A stretch of DNA of 47,252 nucleotides from JBEATZ01 sp041178545. Lineage in GTDB: Bacteria; Planctomycetota; UBA1135; UBA2386. The notes under the pieces are model-generated. The model was not told where the DNA came from. It saw nothing but the letters and a program-made list of their open reading frames with translations, and did not search any database. How positions within the stretch are numbered: position 1 is the first letter of the stretch; each line of letters begins with the position of its first letter. Of the stretch, positions 31,722 to 39,038 are shown in pieces. Position numbers and translations under genes: made by a program. The DNA lies in contig JBEGVB010000015.1 of the NCBI GenBank assembly GCA_041178545.1, forward strand, positions 1-47,252, read 5' to 3'.

Positions 31722-31727
31722 TACGAT
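31722..31727 (+). promoter_or_regulatory. -10-like box at the head of the exopolysaccharide locus
   Basis: TACGAT ends nine bases before the GTG at 31737. A half-matching GCTACA at 31699-31704 sits at the -35 distance (17-base spacer). If used, the sugar-nucleotide operon would start with a nearly leaderless mRNA. Confidence 0.35.
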
Positions 31728-31736
31728 CCTGATCCC

Positions 31737-32702
31737 GTGGAAACCGTCCTGGTCACCGGTGGCGCCGGCTTCATCGGCTCCCACCTCGCCGAACGACTGC
31801 TCGCCGCAGGGCGCAGGGTGCGCGTCCTCGACAGCCTCGACCCGTACTACGACGTGCGCATCAAGCAGCGCAACCTGGAGTCGTTGCAGGCTGCCGGCGG
31901 CAGCCGCTTCGAGTTCGTGCAAGGCGACCTGCGCGACCAGGCTGCCTGCCGACAGGCGGTGCAGGGCGCCGACGGGATCGTGCACCTCGCCGCGCTGGCA
32001 GGGGTGCGACCGTCCATCCAGGACCCGGTCCGCTACATGGACGTCAACGTGACCGGCACGCAGGTGCTGCTGCAGGCGGTTGACAGCCGTTCGGTCCCGA
32101 TCGTGTTCGGCTCCAGCTCCTCGGTCTACGGCGGCAACACGAAGGTGCCGTTCTCGGAGTCCGACCCGGTGGACCGGCCGGTGTCGCCCTACGCGGCGAG
32201 CAAGAAGGCCGGCGAGGTGCAGTGCTTCACCTTCCACCACCTGCACGGCAACCCGGTGAGCTGCATGCGCTTCTTCACTGTCTACGGCCCGCGCCAGCGG
32301 CCCGAGATGGCGATCCACCAGTTCACCCGGCTCATCCACGACGGCAAGGAACTGCCGTTCTTCGGCGACGGCAGCAGCCGCCGCGACTACACGTACGTCG
32401 ACGACATCGTGAGCGGCCTCGTGGCCGCGCTCGAACGGGCGCGAGGCTACGCCATCTACAACCTCGGTGGCTCGGCCACGACCTCGCTCGCCGACCTCGT
32501 CGCGATGCTGGAGGAACTGGTGGGCAAGCCCGCGCGCAGGAAGATGTTGCCCGACCAGCCCGGCGACGTGCCCGTCACTTACGCGGACGTGACCCTTGCC
32601 GAACGTGAGCTCGGCTACCGCTGCACGACGCCTGCCCGCGAGGGCCTGCGCAAGTTCGTCGCGTGGTACCTGGCCGAGAAGGCTGCGGGCAGGGTCGCAT
32701 GA
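31737..32702 (+). CDS. NAD-dependent epimerase, probable UDP-glucuronate 4-epimerase type
   Basis: This 321-residue extended SDR enzyme has the Rossmann motif TGGAGFIGSHLAE at the N-terminus. After the second strand, LDPYYDVRIKQRNLE is the signature of UDP-glucuronate 4-epimerase-like proteins. SSSSVYGG and YAASKKAGE (catalytic Tyr-X3-Lys) follow, then the substrate region FFTVYGPRQRPEMAI and DGSSRRDYTYVDDI. The GTG at 31737 is the natural start, because the methionines further upstream lie in the divergent intergenic region and give no SDR sequence. It would interconvert UDP-glucuronate and UDP-galacturonate, or a related pair, in the cytoplasm. It is the first gene of the polysaccharide cluster and overlaps the next gene by ATGA. 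Confidence 0.88.
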   Translation: METVLVTGGAGFIGSHLAERLLAAGRRVRVLDSLDPYYDVRIKQRNLESLQAAGGSRFEFVQGDLRDQAACRQAVQGADGIVHLAALAGVRPSIQDPVRYMDVNVTGTQVLLQAVDSRSVPIVFGSSSSVYGGNTKVPFSESDPVDRPVSPYAASKKAGEVQCFTFHHLHGNPVSCMRFFTVYGPRQRPEMAIHQFTRLIHDGKELPFFGDGSSRRDYTYVDDIVSGLVAALERARGYAIYNLGGSATTSLADLVAMLEELVGKPARRKMLPDQPGDVPVTYADVTLAERELGYRCTTPAREGLRKFVAWYLAEKAAGRVA

Positions 32703-33640
32703 GCAACCGACATCTCGTCACCGGCGGTGCCGGCTTCATCGGCAGCCACGTGGTGCAAGGCCTGCTGGCGCGGGGCGATGCGGTCTCGGTCCTCGACGAC
32801 CTCAGCACGGGCAAGGAGTCCAACTTTGCCGGCATGCAGGGCGACCTCGCGTTCCACCGCGGCTCGGTTGCCGACCCGGCCGCCGTCGCGCGCGCCATCG
32901 ACGGCTGCCGCGGCGTGTTCCACATCGCTGCCCTGCCCTCGGTGTCGCGGTCGGTGAGCCATCCCGTCGAGTCGCACCACGCCAACGTGACGGGCACGGT
33001 CACCGTGCTGCATGCCGCTGCGAAACTCGGCGCGCGCGTCGTCTACGCGGGCAGCTCCAGTGCCTATGGCGACCAGGACGTGCCTGCCAAGCACGAGCTG
33101 CTGCGCGAGGATCCGCTCAGCCCGTACGCGGCCACCAAGCTGGCTGGCGAGCTCTACTGCCGCAGCTTCGCGAAGGTCTACGGTCTCGACGTCGTGGTGA
33201 CGCGCTTCTTCAACGTGTTCGGCCCGCGCCAGACCGCCGACAGTCCCTACTCGGGCGTGATCGCGGCGTTCTGTCACGCGCTGCTGCACGGCCGCAGCCC
33301 GCGCATCGACGGCGACGGCACCCAGTCCCGCGACTTCACCTACGTGGAGGACGTCGTGCTGGGGGTGTTGGGTGCCATGGATGCGCAGACCAAGGGCTGC
33401 GAGGTCGTCAACATCGCCTACGGGTCCTCGGTCACCCTGCTGGAACTGCTGGCGCAGCTGCAGCAACTGGCGGGCACGAGGCTCGCGCCCACCTGGGCAC
33501 CGCCGCGGACCGGGGACGTGCGCCACTCCCTGGCGGACGTCACCAAGGCAGTCCAACTGTTCGGCTACCGTCCGAGGGTCGGTTTTGCCGAAGGCATCCG
33601 TCGAACCTTCGACTGGTACAGGAGTCAGAGACAATCATGA
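32699..33640 (+). CDS. NAD-dependent UDP-sugar epimerase (SDR family)
   Basis: This 313-residue extended SDR epimerase has TGGAGFIGSHVVQ at the N-terminus and LDDLSTGKESN after the second strand. The catalytic SSSAYGD and YAATKLAGELYC (Tyr-X3-Lys) follow, then FFNVFGPRQTADSPYSGVI and DGTQSRDFTYVEDV. The set matches UDP-glucose or UDP-N-acetylglucosamine 4-epimerases of the GalE/WbpP group. The two cannot be separated by eye; the FFNVFGPRQ block is seen in the WbpP branch. It overlaps the previous gene and rmlA by four bases each (ATGA), so all three are tightly coupled. It likely supplies a UDP-galactose or UDP-GalNAc type precursor for the polymer. Confidence 0.85.
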   Translation: MSNRHLVTGGAGFIGSHVVQGLLARGDAVSVLDDLSTGKESNFAGMQGDLAFHRGSVADPAAVARAIDGCRGVFHIAALPSVSRSVSHPVESHHANVTGTVTVLHAAAKLGARVVYAGSSSAYGDQDVPAKHELLREDPLSPYAATKLAGELYCRSFAKVYGLDVVVTRFFNVFGPRQTADSPYSGVIAAFCHALLHGRSPRIDGDGTQSRDFTYVEDVVLGVLGAMDAQTKGCEVVNIAYGSSVTLLELLAQLQQLAGTRLAPTWAPPRTGDVRHSLADVTKAVQLFGYRPRVGFAEGIRRTFDWYRSQRQS

Positions 33641-34371
33641 AAGGCGTCGTCCTCGCAGGTGGCCTGGGAAGCAGGCTCTATCCGCTCACGAAGATCACCA
33701 ACAAGCACCTGTTGCCGGTCTTCAACAAGCCGATGATCTACTACCCGATCCAGTGCCTGGTGAACGCCGGGATCACGGACATCCAGATCGTCACCGGCGG
33801 CAACTCCGCTGGCCACTTCCTGCAGCTGCTGGGCAACGGCGCGGACTTCGGGCTCAAGCAGCTCAACTACGCGTACCAGCAGGGTGAGGGTGGCATTGCC
33901 GAGGCGCTCAAGCTTGCGGAGCCCTTCGCCAAGGGCGAGCCGATCTGCGTGGTGCTCGGCGACAACATCATCGAGGGCAACATCAAGAAGGCCGTCGAGG
34001 ACTACAAGAAGCAGGGCGGCGGCGCGAAGATCCTGCTCAAGGAAGTCCACGATCCCGAGCGCTTCGGCGTCGCGACCGTCAAGGACGGCAAGGTGCTCAA
34101 GATCGTCGAGAAGCCCAAGCAGCCCGAGACCAACCTCGCGGTGATCGGCATCTACATGTACGACCCGTCCGTGTTCGAGATCTGCCGCACGCTCAAGCCT
34201 TCCTCCCGCGGCGAGCTGGAGATCACCGACGTGAACAACGAGTACATCTCGCGCGGCAACCTCACCTGCGACGTGCTCAAGGGCTGGTGGACCGATGCCG
34301 GCACGTTCGAGTCGCTGCACCGTGCCTCGACGATGATCCGCGAGGGCGGCGCCAACCGGATGGACGTCTGA
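33637..34371 (+). CDS. rmlA: Glucose-1-phosphate thymidylyltransferase (short form)
   Basis: This 244-residue sugar-nucleotide transferase makes dTDP-glucose from dTTP and glucose-1-phosphate, the first step of dTDP-rhamnose synthesis. The signature LAGGLGSRLYPLTKITNKHL and PVFNKPMIYYPIQCLVNAGI are those of RmlA. VVLGDNIIEG carries the metal-binding Asp, followed by EKPKQPETNLAVIGIYMYD and WTDAGTFESL. It is shorter than the roughly 290-residue enterobacterial enzyme and lacks the C-terminal extension. This short form exists in other bacteria and archaea. The ATG overlaps the upstream stop (ATGA). rmlD follows after 13 bases. Confidence 0.93.
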   Translation: MKGVVLAGGLGSRLYPLTKITNKHLLPVFNKPMIYYPIQCLVNAGITDIQIVTGGNSAGHFLQLLGNGADFGLKQLNYAYQQGEGGIAEALKLAEPFAKGEPICVVLGDNIIEGNIKKAVEDYKKQGGGAKILLKEVHDPERFGVATVKDGKVLKIVEKPKQPETNLAVIGIYMYDPSVFEICRTLKPSSRGELEITDVNNEYISRGNLTCDVLKGWWTDAGTFESLHRASTMIREGGANRMDV

Positions 34372-34384
34372 GCGAGGCCTGCCG

Positions 34385-35335
34385 ATGAGCGCGATCGACC
34401 TGCTCGTGACCGGGGCCAAGGGGCAGCTGGGCCGCGTCCTCGTGGCGCAGGCCCGTGGCCGCGGCCGCTCGGTGGTGGGGGTCGACGTCGACGAGATGCC
34501 GCTCGAGAGCCGTGAGGCGATCGTGCGCGTGCTGCAGCAGCACCGGCCGCGTGCCGTCGTGCACTGCGGTGCGATCACCAACGTCGACGGCTGCGAGGCA
34601 GAGCCGCTGCTCGCCTGCCGCGTCAACGGCCTGGCCACCGCATGGATTGCCGAGGCAGCCGCCTCGGTCGGAGCCGCACTGGCCTACGTGAGCACGGACT
34701 TCGTGTTCGACGGGTCGGGGCAGGGCACGCCGTACCCCGTCGACGCCGCGCCGAGGCCGCTCTCGGTGTACGGCCTGTCGAAGCGGCTCGGCGAGGAAGC
34801 CGTGCTGGCGCACGGCCGCGGCGACTTCTGGGTGGTGCGAACCAGCTGGGTGTTCGGTCCCGGCGGCAAGAACTTCCCGCGCGCGATGCTCGATGCCGCG
34901 CGCAAGGGCACGCCGCTGACGGTCGTGACCGACCAGGTCGGCCGCCCGACGATGACCCACGACCTCGCCGAGGCGCTGCTCGACGTGTGCGAGCTGCGGC
35001 CGGCAGGTGGCGTCTACCATGCGGCCAACGAGGGCCAGTGCTCTTGGCAGCAGTTCGCCGTCGACATCCTACGCGAGGCCGGGCTCGGCCACGTCTCGGT
35101 CGGCGCGCAGACTGCAGCGGAGTACGCGGCAAAGGTGGCTGCGGCCGGCAGGCGTCCGCCTGCCGCACGGCCGGCCTGGTCGGTGCTGGACACCTCGAAG
35201 CTGCAGGCCGTGCGCGGCAAGGCGTTGCCCCACTACCTCGATGCACTCCGTCGGCACCTGCCCCTCGATGCAGCGGCGCAGCTCCCGACGGACTCGTCCC
35301 CGCAGCAGGGAACACTGCGCGGCAAGGAATACTGA
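34385..35335 (+). CDS. rmlD: dTDP-4-dehydrorhamnose reductase
   Basis: This 316-residue SDR enzyme catalyses the last step of dTDP-L-rhamnose formation using NAD(P)H. Visible features are the nucleotide-binding motif TGAKGQLGRVL, HCGAITNVDGCEAEP, STDFVFDGSGQGTPY and the catalytic YGLSKRLGE. RTSWVFGPGGKNFPRAML and DQVGRPTMTHDLAEALL are further characteristic blocks. The C-terminus (LRRHLPLDAAAQL onward) extends about 20 residues beyond the usual end with no motif. The gene sits between rmlA and rmlB. The epimerase rmlC, which makes its substrate, is absent from the window. Confidence 0.93.
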   Translation: MSAIDLLVTGAKGQLGRVLVAQARGRGRSVVGVDVDEMPLESREAIVRVLQQHRPRAVVHCGAITNVDGCEAEPLLACRVNGLATAWIAEAAASVGAALAYVSTDFVFDGSGQGTPYPVDAAPRPLSVYGLSKRLGEEAVLAHGRGDFWVVRTSWVFGPGGKNFPRAMLDAARKGTPLTVVTDQVGRPTMTHDLAEALLDVCELRPAGGVYHAANEGQCSWQQFAVDILREAGLGHVSVGAQTAAEYAAKVAAAGRRPPAARPAWSVLDTSKLQAVRGKALPHYLDALRRHLPLDAAAQLPTDSSPQQGTLRGKEY

Positions 35336-35336
35336 C

Positions 35337-36347
35337 ATGAGCAAGATCCTCGTCACCGGCGGCGCCGGCTTCATCGGCTCCAACTTCGTCCGCATGATGG
35401 TGCGCGACACGACGCACGACATCGTGAACGTCGATGCACTGACGTATGCGGGCAACCTCGAGAACCTCGTCGACCTCGAGGGCAACAAGCGGCACCTCTT
35501 CGTGCGCGCCGACATCGCCGACACGGCGGCCATGACGAAGGTGTTCGGGGACCACCGTCCGGACGTGGTGGTCCACTTCGCCGCCGAGAGCCACGTCGAC
35601 CGGTCGGTGCTCGACGCAACCGCCTTCGTGCGCACCAACGTGGCCGGCACCCAGGTGCTGCTCGACCAGTCGCGCGCACACAAGGTGCAGCGTTTCGTGC
35701 ACGTGAGCACCGACGAGGTGTACGGCAGCCTGGGCCCGTGGGGTTACTTCAACGAGGACACTCCCATCCAGCCCAACTCGCCGTACTCGTCGAGCAAGGC
35801 GGGCAGCGACCTGCTGGTGCGCGCTGCCGTGCACACGCACCACATGGACTGCGTGATCACCCGCTGCTCGAACAACTACGGCCCGTACCAGTTCCCCGAG
35901 AAGCTGATCCCACTCATCATCGCCAACGCGATGGAGGGCAAGAAGCTGCCCGTGTACGGCGACGGCCGCAACGTGCGCGACTGGATCTTCGTCGAGGACC
36001 ACTGCACCGGCGTCCGCGCCGCCATGGAGCGCGGCAAGGCAGGCGAGGTCTACAACTTCGGCGGCAATGCCGAGCGCGAGAACATCGAGGTCATCCGCCA
36101 GATCCTCAAGCTGGTGGGCAGGGGCGAGGACCTGATCACGTACGTGAAGGACCGCCCGGGCCACGACCGTCGCTACGCCATGGACGTCTCCAAGGCCAAG
36201 GCAACCCTCGGCTGGACCCCGAGCTTCACCTTCGAGGACGGCATCCGGCAGACGGTGGACTGGTACGTCCGCAACGGCGCCTGGCTGCAGCGCGTCCGCA
36301 GCGGCGACTACCAGCGCTACTACGAGACCCAGTACGGGAAGCGCTGA
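35337..36347 (+). CDS. rmlB: dTDP-glucose 4,6-dehydratase
   Basis: This 336-residue extended SDR enzyme converts dTDP-glucose to dTDP-4-keto-6-deoxyglucose. Features are TGGAGFIGSNFVRM, NVDALTYAGNLENL, FAAESHVDRSV, the catalytic STDEVYGSLG (Thr-Asp-Glu) and YSSSKAGSDLL (Tyr-X3-Lys). NNYGPYQFPEKLIPL and YGDGRNVRDWIFVEDHC complete the RmlB signature. It starts one base after the rmlD stop. Codon use and length are normal. It is the last gene of the sugar-nucleotide block. A 183-base gap with a hairpin and a predicted promoter follows before the export genes. Confidence 0.96.
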   Translation: MSKILVTGGAGFIGSNFVRMMVRDTTHDIVNVDALTYAGNLENLVDLEGNKRHLFVRADIADTAAMTKVFGDHRPDVVVHFAAESHVDRSVLDATAFVRTNVAGTQVLLDQSRAHKVQRFVHVSTDEVYGSLGPWGYFNEDTPIQPNSPYSSSKAGSDLLVRAAVHTHHMDCVITRCSNNYGPYQFPEKLIPLIIANAMEGKKLPVYGDGRNVRDWIFVEDHCTGVRAAMERGKAGEVYNFGGNAERENIEVIRQILKLVGRGEDLITYVKDRPGHDRRYAMDVSKAKATLGWTPSFTFEDGIRQTVDWYVRNGAWLQRVRSGDYQRYYETQYGKR

Positions 36348-36359
36348 GGTACGGATCCC

Positions 36360-36373
36360 GGCGGTGCGCCGCC
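36360..36373 (+). terminator. Small GC hairpin downstream of rmlB
   Basis: GGCGG (36360-36364) pairs with CCGCC (36369-36373) around TGCG, 12 bases after the rmlB stop. The 9-mer CGGATCCCG flanks it and recurs at 36394-36402. Without a T-tract this is only a possible attenuator or terminator between the sugar-nucleotide and export blocks. Confidence 0.3.
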
Positions 36374-36459
36374 ACACGGGCAGGCACACCGGCCGGATCC
36401 CGTCAGGTCCGGGACCGCGAACTGCCGATGAGACGGCGTGTCTCCCAGTGGTCCGGACT

Positions 36460-36487
36460 TTGCCGTGCGGCGGAAGCTCCCTAGGAT
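36460..36487 (+). promoter_or_regulatory. Predicted promoter of the exosortase/export operon
   Basis: TTGCCG (36460-36465), a 16-base spacer and TAGGAT (36482-36487) form a sigma70-like pair, four of six matches each. The transcription start would be near 36494. That would exclude the ATG at 36486 and favour the GTG at 36531 as the start of the next gene. Confidence 0.4.
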
Positions 36488-36530
36488 GGGGCCGTCCAAG
36501 TCGTTGCAACCCTCCGGCCCCCGTACCCTC

Positions 36531-37340
36531 GTGCAAACCAACCCGATCACCCGCTGGATCCCGTGTCTGTGGATCGTCTGTCTCGTGCTGGCCGCCTGCG
36601 GCAGCTACGAGGACAAGCGCCTCCGCCAGCTGACCCACGAGAAGGGGTTCGGGACCCGTGCGCAGGGTGATGCCACCCGGGAGACCTACGTGGCGGGCGG
36701 CGACGCGGTCCAGTTCCTCATCTCGCCTGCGACCTACCAGCAGCCCGACGCAGAGCGGTTGTTCCTGCTGACGCAGCCCCAGCCGGTAGGCATCGACGGG
36801 ACGATCCTGGTGCCGTACATCGGTGCGGTCCAGGTGCTCGGCAAGACCGAGGCAGAACTCGCGACTCTGGTTCGCGGCCTGTTGCGGCCGATCTTCTCCT
36901 TCGAGATCGACATGCAGGCAAGGGTCATCAACGTGGGCAAGGTGTTCTTCGCCACCGGCGAGGTGCAGGCCCGCGGCGTGATCCCGATCAGCAAGGCCGA
37001 CCTCACGTTGTTCGAGGCCGTGATGCGCGTGGGCTGGACCCAGCTCGCCAACCTCGGCCGCGTGCGCCTCGTGCGTCCCGACGCGGAGAACCCGCTGGTC
37101 ATGGAGCTCAACGTGCGCGAGATGGCGACCAAGGGCTGGTCCAGCCGCAACTGGTACGTCAAGGAGTACGACATCCTGTACATCCCGCCGACCTTCCTCG
37201 GGACGCTGTCGCGCCTCGTGGAGCGTCTGCTCGCACCGCTCAGCTACGCAGTGCGCGCATTGTTCGGGTTCGCCGCCGCCCAGGCCTCCTACGAGTACCT
37301 GACCGGCGAGACCGACACCCTGCCCTTCTACTACTACTGA
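36531..37340 (+). CDS. Polysaccharide export outer-membrane lipoprotein (Wza/EpsA type)
   Basis: The product has 269 residues from the GTG at 36531, which yields a compact lipoprotein signal ending in the lipobox LAAC. The ATG at 36486 (284 residues) is an alternative with a long N-region, but it overlaps a predicted -10 box. After the lipidated Cys comes a polysaccharide-export (Poly_export/SLBB) part: DGTILVPYIGAVQVLGKTEA, then LVRGLLRPIFSFEIDMQARV and VGKVFFATGEVQARGVIPIS. SLBB-like strands end with YVKEYDILYIPPTF. A C-terminal hydrophobic stretch follows (about LSYAVRALFGFAAAQ), as in outer-membrane export channels. It would form the outer-membrane exit for the polymer together with the chain-length protein downstream. 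Confidence 0.87.
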   Translation: MQTNPITRWIPCLWIVCLVLAACGSYEDKRLRQLTHEKGFGTRAQGDATRETYVAGGDAVQFLISPATYQQPDAERLFLLTQPQPVGIDGTILVPYIGAVQVLGKTEAELATLVRGLLRPIFSFEIDMQARVINVGKVFFATGEVQARGVIPISKADLTLFEAVMRVGWTQLANLGRVRLVRPDAENPLVMELNVREMATKGWSSRNWYVKEYDILYIPPTFLGTLSRLVERLLAPLSYAVRALFGFAAAQASYEYLTGETDTLPFYYY

Positions 37341-37383
37341 TGCACCAAGCCGACGAGACCACCGTGGTGCGAGGCGCTCGCGA

Positions 37384-37390
37384 GGGGAGG
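37384..37390 (+). promoter_or_regulatory. Ribosome binding site of the chain-length gene
   Basis: GGGGAGG lies eight bases before the ATG at 37399 and fixes this start. The gap from the upstream stop at 37340 holds nothing else. Confidence 0.55.
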
Positions 37391-37398
37391 GCCGGGCA

Positions 37399-39024
37399 AT
37401 GACCCAGCTCGAACTGCCCCAGGTCTCGCTCGCCCACTACGCCGACCTCGTCAAGCGACGTCGGTGGCAGATCATCCCGGGCTCGTTGCTGGGACTGCTG
37501 CTGGGTGGACTCGTCGCGATGCTCATCCCGCGCTACTACGTGGCCGAGGCGATCATCTCGCACACGCGCGACCCCGGGAACCCGCGCATCGGCACGCCCG
37601 AGGACCCGATGGCGGAGATGGTCGCACTCGCGAAGGCCCGCATCCCGCTGCTGGTGGGCACTGCCATGCGCCAGCTGAACTGGCCGGAGGGACTGATCGC
37701 CGAGCCCTTCAAGGCGATCGAGGCCGAGCGAGAGGTTCGTCTGCGCCTCGAGGTGCAGGACCAGAACCCGTCCAAGGTGCGCAGCTACGCGAGGCTCAGG
37801 CTCACCTACAAGGACCGACAGGGCAAGCGGGCCGCCGACCTGCTCAACGCCCTGGTCGACATCTGGACCAAGGACCAGTTGCAGAGCTTGCAGGCATCGG
37901 CTGCACGCAGCCTGGCTGCAGCCAACGACCAGGTCGAGCGCGAGGTGGCCGCATTCGCCAATGCCAGCACGGAGCTCCGTGAGCTGGAGCGCAACTACGG
38001 GCTGCAGCCGAACCTGAGGCCCGAGGACGCGGCTGGCGTTGCCAAGCAGATGGAGGCCGACCGGGCGAAGGACGAGCGAGAGCTCGTTGCCGCCCAGGCC
38101 AAGCGCGAGAGCCTGCAGAAGGAGATCGCGCGCCTGCAGGCAGAGCTGGACGGCACGCCCAGGCGCGTGGCAGCGGATGCAGAGACCCGGGCAGCCCAGC
38201 TGGCCGACCCGAGGCTCGGACCGATGATCGTCCAGATGACCATCCTCAAGGCGAGTCTCGAGCGCGTGCTCGGGCCCGCCCACCCGCTGCGCGCCACCCG
38301 CGAGCGCGAGCTCGCGGCGCTGCAGCAGCAGGTCCAGGACCTTGGCGCGGCGTTCCCGACGGACCCCGCGGGCGCCACGCCCGGCGAGAAGCCGAACCCT
38401 CGTTGGACCGAGCTGCGCGGCGAGATCGCCGCGAGCCAGTCCGAGCTCGCAACGGTCTCCAGCCTGATCGAGGCGCTGTCCAAGGCACTGGTGGACCGCG
38501 CCCTCCGCAACGAGTCCCTTGCCGTCGCCTGGCACGAACACCGCCAGCTCTACGAGCTTCAGGAGGAGGCGCGCAAACGGCGTGACCTCGCCCAGATCGA
38601 GCGCGACAAGATCGAGCGCAGCTACGGCCAGATCGCCAACGAGCGACCGATCAACATCGAGCAGCCGGCCTTCGAGCCGCCGCGTCCGACGGACCCCAAC
38701 GTGTTGCTGGTGGCGCTCGTGGGCAGCATCGTGGGACTCGGCGTCGCCGTCGGCTCCATCCTGCTGATCGACATGCTCCAGGGCACCTTCAAGTCAGTCG
38801 AGGAGGTCGAGTCTGCGCTCGGCGTGCCGTACCTGGGCGGCGTCAGCCACCTCGTGACCGAGGAGATTCGCGCCAAGGAGGTCCGCAGCCGCAAGCGGTT
38901 CAGCCTCGTGAGCGTCGTGTTGCTGGTCCTCGTCCTGGTCGTGGTGACGATCTACTACCTCGACCCGACCCACCTGCCGGGCTTCGCCAGGGAGCTGCTG
39001 GCCGTCCTGGTGGGTGACGGCTAG
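37399..39024 (+). CDS. Wzz/GumC-like polysaccharide chain-length determinant, no kinase domain
   Basis: This 541-residue inner-membrane protein of the polysaccharide co-polymerase family has a basic N-terminus (LVKRRRWQII) before the first membrane helix (about 27-45). A periplasmic Wzz-type beta/alpha part follows, then long coiled coils (about 165-265 and 330-410, for example RAKDERELVAAQAKRESLQK). The Pro-rich segment FEPPRPTDPN precedes the second helix (about 433-456), as in the family. A cytoplasmic linker and a third hydrophobic segment near 497-515 (LVSVVLLVLVLVVVTIYYL) complete it. No Walker-box tyrosine kinase is fused or adjacent. It controls chain length and couples synthesis to the outer-membrane lipoprotein. 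The next gene starts 14 bases later. Confidence 0.88.
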   Translation: MTQLELPQVSLAHYADLVKRRRWQIIPGSLLGLLLGGLVAMLIPRYYVAEAIISHTRDPGNPRIGTPEDPMAEMVALAKARIPLLVGTAMRQLNWPEGLIAEPFKAIEAEREVRLRLEVQDQNPSKVRSYARLRLTYKDRQGKRAADLLNALVDIWTKDQLQSLQASAARSLAAANDQVEREVAAFANASTELRELERNYGLQPNLRPEDAAGVAKQMEADRAKDERELVAAQAKRESLQKEIARLQAELDGTPRRVAADAETRAAQLADPRLGPMIVQMTILKASLERVLGPAHPLRATRERELAALQQQVQDLGAAFPTDPAGATPGEKPNPRWTELRGEIAASQSELATVSSLIEALSKALVDRALRNESLAVAWHEHRQLYELQEEARKRRDLAQIERDKIERSYGQIANERPINIEQPAFEPPRPTDPNVLLVALVGSIVGLGVAVGSILLIDMLQGTFKSVEEVESALGVPYLGGVSHLVTEEIRAKEVRSRKRFSLVSVVLLVLVLVVVTIYYLDPTHLPGFARELLAVLVGDG

Positions 39025-39038
39025 CGCAGGGAGCGTCC

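Noticed and set aside
34623..36638. Long minus-strand open frame opposite rmlD/rmlB
   Set aside because: Antisense to two highly conserved enzymes and rich in Arg, Pro and Ala; treated as a shadow.
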